From: Akkermansia muciniphila
GTDB lineage: Bacteria > Verrucomicrobiota > Verrucomicrobiia > Limisphaerales > F1-80-MAGS106
Direction of reading: 5' to 3'
Assembly: GCA_945865375.1 (NCBI GenBank)
Contig: CAMBEJ010000033.1
Location: 1-40,515 of the forward strand
Length of the DNA stretch: 40,515 nucleotides
Shown: piece after piece, positions 36,367 to 40,515 of the stretch
Layout: every line of letters begins with the position of its first letter
Position numbering within the stretch: the first letter of the stretch is position 1
The notes under the pieces: generated by a model
The model's input: the letters and a program-made list of their open reading frames with translations, nothing else
What the model was told of the DNA's origin: nothing
Databases searched by the model: none
Position numbers and translations under genes: made by a program

Positions 36367-37974
36367 TCAAAACTCCACCGGAGACGCCACATGGCCATCC
36401 ATCCACGCAATCCGATCAGTGATCCAATTCTTCAGCCAATCCACTTCCTCCTCAAACGATTCGCCAACGAAATAGTTGCAGCTCACGTTTTGTCCGAGTA
36501 TCGGCCAGCGTTTGAAATTGCGCTCCTGCGCTTCCTCAAGCTGAGTGGCTAGCTCGTCGATCAGCAGACTGATTTTCTTGGGGTCAAAGACTTTTTCCCG
36601 GAGAACTGACCAACGGGCGGCGCACCGTTGCGCGTAGGCGGAATCCTGCTGCAGCCTTTGGTGCCAGGAGATTTCATTGGGCCGCAGGTTGGACGAATAC
36701 CAGCCGCGAACGTGACCCCCGGCATAATAATTGGCGTTGCCAAACGATCGGTTCCAATCCCAAGGAGGCCCCGCCTTCAGTTTCCCACCTCGGTCTTTGG
36801 TCAGGAAAGTGCTGTAGCGGAATCCATCCACGTTCTTGGCCGCTTCGATCAGGAAATGGGCGTCGATAAAGGAATCCACGTCCAAATAAGCGGCGTAGCC
36901 CTTCTTCGGATCCTTGAAGTCGGCACCGTAAAGGCTTGATTCAAACGAGTTGAAGTACCGCGTCAGCCACGTTTTTTGCTCCGATGTGATCTGTCGTGAG
37001 TTCGGATAGACGTAGAAATAAGGCCCTCCGTGGCTCGTACGGAAGCGGCTCCCACGGCTGTCATCATGATCGCGTTTCACGATATAACCGCCAGAGATTT
37101 CAGGTGCCGACTGATGCTCCGGCTTCAATTTGGCGATGTTCACACGGTCCTGGCCGCGCTTGATCTTCTCGACCAGCACATACACGCCCACGTAATCGCG
37201 CAGGGAGAGCTTGGCAGTGGAGGCATGGAGAAAAAGTTCAACATAGCGGGTGCGAGGTGCGTAATGGCCCATCCTGCGGGTCAGTTCGAAGGCCAGCACG
37301 TCCCGGATCATCGTCTTGTCCTCGAAAGGCGCGTAAAGCACCCAGTCCTCCTCCGCCGGCATACCCAGCAAGGAAATCTTTGTTTGGTTAGTTTCCTGGT
37401 CCAACGTGTGGAGTGTGTAGGAATGTTTCGGCAACCCCAACGTGCTGAAGCCGCGTCGGTTGATCGACGCCAACCCCGCGTGCGCGGGCTTGTCTTCAAG
37501 GGAGGCGCGTCGGTTGATGGTCTCAAAAAACTCGGCCCGAACCACTGTCGAAGGATTATTCGAGATGTCGCGGCCATCTGTGTGCAGGATGATTATCGGC
37601 AGATTGGATGTGAAATTCGTTGCGGGTTCATCAGGCATGGGGCTCTTCGCCATCGCCCCTTGGATGTGGAATGTCGAGCTGTTCTGCCACCGGCGCTGGT
37701 TGAGTTGCCCCAAAAACATCCCGGCCAAGATCAAGAAGCTAAAAAAAACGGCCGCGAGACCCAAAAAGGCACTGCCGATGGCGCGGCCTTTTCCGGGTGC
37801 AGAGCTGCGCGCTTTCCTGATCGATCTGAAAACCAATCCAAAACTGTAAAAAGCCACCAAAACGAACCCGAACGCGACCAGCGGGAGCCAACCGGAACGC
37901 CTCAAAACGAAGAACCCCACTGCCAACCCCAGCACCCAGCGGATGATCGATAGGCTCGAACGTGGCTTTCTCAC
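36367..37974 (-). CDS. Membrane-anchored CotH kinase family protein
   Basis: A 535-residue protein. Three hydrophobic segments at about 10-24, 29-49 and 66-90 anchor it in the membrane. The remainder is a CotH domain: RAEFFETINRRASLEDK, GVYVLVEKIKRGQDRVNIAK, GGYIVKRDHDDSRGSRFRTS, LDVDSFIDAHFLIEAAKN and GPPWDWNRSFGNANYY with the metal-binding WDxNxxFGN. CotH proteins are atypical protein kinases, best known in spore coats, and are common in Verrucomicrobia with surface proteins. GTG 37974 is chosen because it overlaps the DUF1501 stop as GTGA; the longer frame runs inside that gene in the wrong frame. Confidence 0.82.
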   Translation of the reverse strand: MRKPRSSLSIIRWVLGLAVGFFVLRRSGWLPLVAFGFVLVAFYSFGLVFRSIRKARSSAPGKGRAIGSAFLGLAAVFFSFLILAGMFLGQLNQRRWQNSSTFHIQGAMAKSPMPDEPATNFTSNLPIIILHTDGRDISNNPSTVVRAEFFETINRRASLEDKPAHAGLASINRRGFSTLGLPKHSYTLHTLDQETNQTKISLLGMPAEEDWVLYAPFEDKTMIRDVLAFELTRRMGHYAPRTRYVELFLHASTAKLSLRDYVGVYVLVEKIKRGQDRVNIAKLKPEHQSAPEISGGYIVKRDHDDSRGSRFRTSHGGPYFYVYPNSRQITSEQKTWLTRYFNSFESSLYGADFKDPKKGYAAYLDVDSFIDAHFLIEAAKNVDGFRYSTFLTKDRGGKLKAGPPWDWNRSFGNANYYAGGHVRGWYSSNLRPNEISWHQRLQQDSAYAQRCAARWSVLREKVFDPKKISLLIDELATQLEEAQERNFKRWPILGQNVSCNYFVGESFEEEVDWLKNWITDRIAWMDGHVASPVEF

Positions 37975-39434
37975 ATCAATCCTTTGATAGGATCGCCGTC
38001 GTACACAGCGTGCGGGCGGCCCAGCGGGTCCAGCCACTCGATGGTTCTCGGCAAACCCAAAGCTTCGTAGATTGTCGCCGCGAGATTTTCGGGCTTCTGC
38101 GGGGACTCCACCGGGTAGGCGCCGTTCCGATCGGTGGCACCAATGACAGTTCCCCCGCGCACTCCGCCGCCGGCAAGGAAAACCGTTTGGCTCGCTCCCC
38201 AATGGTCCCGCCCTGGAAGCGATGCTCCAGGCAGCGTGGAGATCTTGGGCGTGCGTCCAAACTCGCTTCCCATCACGATCATCGTCTCGTCGAGTAAGCC
38301 GCGCGAATCCAGGTCGTCGATCAAGGCGCTCACGGCGCGATCCATCGGCGGCAGCAGATGGTTCTTCAAGTTCGGAAAGGCCGACTGGTGAGTGTCCCAT
38401 GTCTCGTTGTTGCCCAGATTGACCTGGATCAGGCCGATGCCCACCTCCACCAACTGCCGCGCCATGAGCAACGACCAGCCGAAACTGTTCCGACCGTATC
38501 GATCGAGCCATTTCGAGTCGGTTTTGCCGAGGTCGAAAGCGTCGTGAACTTTCCCGTTCACGAGAAGCGAAATGGCCGCCTGGCGGTATTTGTCAAACGC
38601 CTGGTCATCGATCGCTCCGCCGTAAAAGCGGGCCTGACTTTCCAGTGAATCGCGCAACGCCGCCCGGTTCAACAAGCGCGGCAGGTCCAATCCTTCTGGC
38701 AGAGAAAGATGCGGCGCTTGGTAAACCAGATCGCCGTCGGTCACGCGCCCCGTCTCATGATGAAACAGATACTCTGGGTAAGCGCCGTAGTGAATCGGGT
38801 GATACGGCGACATCTCGAGGAACCACGGATCACGATGCCTGCCCATCTGACCCCCAAACTGACCAGGGATCACGCGCCCAGTCTGATGAACGAGCTTCTC
38901 CGGCAACACGACGGCCGGCGGCAAGTTGTTCCGAGGAGCGATGATCGCGTTTGCCACCGCAGCAATGCTGGGCCAATCCGTTTCTTTTGGCTTGTTGGGC
39001 TCAAATCCCAGGGGAAGATCCGAACGTCCGGTCAACATGACGTGGTGCGCGGCGGAATGATCGTTGTGCGGATGGGTGAGTGAACGGACAAGCGCCCATT
39101 TTTCTGACCGTTTGGCCAGCTCCGGCAGGTGTTCGCAGATTTGAACGCCTGCGGTTTTGGTGCGGATTGCCTTGAACTCGCCACGAACTTCGATCGGCGC
39201 ATCGGGTTTGAGATCAAAGCTCTCGTGCTGAGCCAAACCCCCTGATAAAAAGATATAGATGACCGATTTGGCGCGGGCTGGGGCTGGCTTGGACGCCGAC
39301 GCCCCCAATGCGCGGAGGCCAGTCAGGTGGTTCATCCCCAGACCGAGCAGTCCGATCGCTCCCGCCTGAATGATGGAGCGTCGAGAGAAATCCACCGCCG
39401 GACTGGAGCAACAGAATGGCTTTTCCCGTGTCAT
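37971..39434 (-). CDS. DUF1501 domain protein, second copy
   Basis: A 487-residue protein with a Tat-like signal (FSRRSIIQAGAIGLLGLGMN), the SVIYIFLSGGLAQHESFDLK opening, LTHPHNDHSAAHHVMLTGRS in place of the usual G-x-x-x-H stretch, and MGSEFGRTPKISTLPGASLP with GRDHWGASQTVFLAGGG. It lacks an adjacent PSD1/DUF1549 partner, unlike the copy at 30513. Start is ATG 39434 or 39437. Downstream it is coupled to the CotH kinase gene by a GTGA overlap. Confidence 0.9.
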   Translation of the reverse strand: MTREKPFCCSSPAVDFSRRSIIQAGAIGLLGLGMNHLTGLRALGASASKPAPARAKSVIYIFLSGGLAQHESFDLKPDAPIEVRGEFKAIRTKTAGVQICEHLPELAKRSEKWALVRSLTHPHNDHSAAHHVMLTGRSDLPLGFEPNKPKETDWPSIAAVANAIIAPRNNLPPAVVLPEKLVHQTGRVIPGQFGGQMGRHRDPWFLEMSPYHPIHYGAYPEYLFHHETGRVTDGDLVYQAPHLSLPEGLDLPRLLNRAALRDSLESQARFYGGAIDDQAFDKYRQAAISLLVNGKVHDAFDLGKTDSKWLDRYGRNSFGWSLLMARQLVEVGIGLIQVNLGNNETWDTHQSAFPNLKNHLLPPMDRAVSALIDDLDSRGLLDETMIVMGSEFGRTPKISTLPGASLPGRDHWGASQTVFLAGGGVRGGTVIGATDRNGAYPVESPQKPENLAATIYEALGLPRTIEWLDPLGRPHAVYDGDPIKGLM

Positions 39435-39678
39435 CATTTCAGGATCGTACCAGGCGGCTGGGAACTTGGCAACGGGGCGCATTCACAACCAGCGGTTCAA
39501 CGGCTCATTATGCCGCCAGGTCGTTACTTCTGGACAACTCACAAAAAAGGGGATGGCATTTGTGGAAAGTTGGCGTATTGGACGGGCCACAATCTTCTGG
39601 CACCCGAGCTTCACCGGTTTTTCTCCACCTGCATTCCCCACATTTTGTTCCAGATTCGACGTTGCCGTTGTTTGGAAG
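39435..39678. other. Intergenic stretch, no gene seen
   Basis: About 240 bp between the DUF1501 start and the end of the small membrane protein gene. Open frames exist but show no motif. No hairpin, RNA gene or promoter could be supported. Confidence 0.35.
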
Positions 39679-39894
39679 TTATGCCGATTTTTCCGCGTAC
39701 CGATCAAAGCGATTGGAAAGAATGAAAAAAGTCGGTGCCCAAAGCCCGACGAAGATGCCGAACCGCTCTGCATGCGCTTGAGCTTCGGGTGCCGGGCCAC
39801 CGTTGAGATACCAGACGGCGATTGAGACGGCGATTGAGGCAAAGCCAAGGATCAGGCAGAAATTGCTGAGTTGTTTGAGCTGAGGCTTTTTCAT
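39679..39894 (-). CDS. Small two-helix membrane protein of unknown function
   Basis: A 71-residue protein. Helix 1 is about residues 11-30 (NFCLILGFASIAVSIAVWYL); helix 2 is about residues 45-60 (FGIFVGLWAPTFFILSNRF). Between them is GGPAPEAQAHAERFGIFVGL, which I recognise as a conserved uncharacterised membrane-protein pattern in bacteria. ATG 39894 is chosen because the conserved pattern begins there; the frame remains open 145 codons upstream without a recognised domain. Confidence 0.6.
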   Translation of the reverse strand: MKKPQLKQLSNFCLILGFASIAVSIAVWYLNGGPAPEAQAHAERFGIFVGLWAPTFFILSNRFDRYAEKSA

Positions 39895-40330
39895 AGGTTG
39901 TTTGGGTTGATGCTTTGGAGATGAGTTCAGCAGGCGCGCAGTGACGCCAACGTTGCGTATAGGGTGAGCACCCGCTGCCCGCAGCCACTGCGCCATGGCG
40001 AACGCGAACATTGTCCGTAAATCAGGTGCCAACACCACAGCCGAGACGCCTGGAATCGGTTCGACCCGGCACGGTTGTTCGGCACCTTCATGCACGCCAC
40101 TCAACTCCTTCGGACGGTCCCGGTCAACCTCTAAGGAGCCCGAAAAGCAATCGCCGCCAACGTGAGTCTGGTCGCCCGACAATTCCTCACCCGGGGCTGG
40201 GGATTGAAACGTGCTGATACAGGAGCTTGTCTCCAACCCCATTTCCTCGGCGATCAAGACAATTTCATTTGAACCCCAGAGGCACTGAGGCACAGAATGG
40301 GGAAGATATTCCATTATGAAAATTGCCACA
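39895..40330 (-). other. Open frame upstream of the small membrane protein, unassigned
   Basis: The minus-strand frame stays open from 40329 to the small membrane gene, giving 145 codons (for example GLETSSCISTFQSPAPGEEL, SGDQTHVGGDCFSGSLEVDR). No signal, membrane segment or known domain is seen. It may be a leader region, a decayed gene or a real gene of unknown family. I could not choose between these. Confidence 0.35.
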
Positions 40331-40439
40331 ACAGCCCTAACAATAGATTCTTAAATCCTAAATCTCGGTTCTTCGCTGTTTTGAGTGGAATGCAAAGGTT
40401 TCGGAGTTGGGATGACCCGAGAGGGTTGAAGGAGCTTAG

Positions 40440-40474
40440 CCAGGGGCAAACGAGTCTGCGAGTGCCGCCCCTGG
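40440..40474. repeat. CCAGGGGC hairpin near the window end
   Basis: CCAGGGGC at 40440-40447 pairs with GCCCCTGG at 40467-40474. It is part of a run (GAAGGAGCTTAGCCAGGGGC) resembling an interspersed verrucomicrobial repeat. No U-run follows. The window ends 41 bp further on, so the element cannot be delimited. Confidence 0.55.
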
Positions 40475-40515
40475 ATCCCAGCCCCAATGGCAGTCGCCCC
40501 CTCCTTCGCCAAGGC

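Noticed and set aside
37975-38511. N-terminal extension of the CotH frame (179 codons)
   Set aside because: It lies wholly within the DUF1501 gene in another frame, is Arg-rich and motif-free. The GTGA overlap gives a better start.
39895-40330. Second group II intron or transposase at the right end
   Set aside because: No domain V/VI structure, RT motif or transposase motif was found there.

Overview
The window looks like chromosomal DNA of a verrucomicrobium, probably of the Pedosphaera/Limisphaerales type. The evidence is phylum-typical gene content: a PSCyt1/PSCyt2/PSD1 protein, two DUF1501 proteins, a PVC-type CxxCH heme protein, 'FTLIELL' prepilin-like proteins, a TM-anchored CotH kinase, and many interspersed hairpin repeats. 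No rRNA, tRNA or CRISPR array was seen. The taxonomic call is an inference from gene content, not from a marker gene.

Region 1 (1-2076) is a scarred margin. It opens with the 3' end of a group II intron (domains V and VI). A pseudopilin-like gene, a small conserved hypothetical and a remnant of a UvrD-type helicase follow. A triple-hairpin REP-like element abuts the helicase remnant.

Region 2 (2077-16363) is a complete nitrate assimilation locus. On the minus strand, in transcription order, it holds: a NrtA-type binding protein, a NrtB permease, two ABC ATPases (NrtC/NrtD-like), a beta-barrel porin of the alginate-export type, a CysJ-like NADPH flavoprotein, a NirA-type siroheme nitrite reductase, a fused four-cluster ferredoxin/DmsC membrane subunit, and a cytoplasmic molybdopterin nitrate reductase. 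A LysR regulator is divergent from nrtA, with a perfect 6+6 palindrome between them. The layout suggests nitrate crosses the outer membrane by the porin and the inner membrane by the ABC system. It would then be reduced to nitrite, plausibly with quinol electrons through the DmsBC-like subunit, and to ammonium, plausibly with NADPH electrons through the CysJ-like subunit. NirA and the flavoprotein share a short N-terminal motif that may be a docking element.

Region 3 (16360-23390) holds a His-rich lipoprotein, about 550 bp without a recognisable gene, glutamyl-Q tRNA(Asp) synthetase, a large PVC-type cytochrome c dehydrogenase-like protein, and a chimeric broken locus. In that locus a truncated pseudopilin gene is joined to a 5'-truncated, frameshifted beta-propeller (SBBP-repeat) gene.

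Region 4 (23399-26383) is a housekeeping operon, purA-uppS-cdsA. Region 5 (26528-32676) has a Rieske oxygenase divergent from a PSD1 + DUF1501 pair followed by an FMN reductase. Region 6 (32967-39434) is a minus-strand string: DUF1501, CotH kinase (GTGA overlap), an enolase-superfamily sugar-acid enzyme, an MFS transporter and an SDR dehydrogenase. The last three look like a sugar-acid uptake and catabolism module. Region 7 (39435-40515) has one small membrane protein and sequence I could not assign.

Interspersed inverted repeats of at least five kinds sit between genes. Two share a short hairpin core, and both of those copies lie in convergent intergenic gaps.
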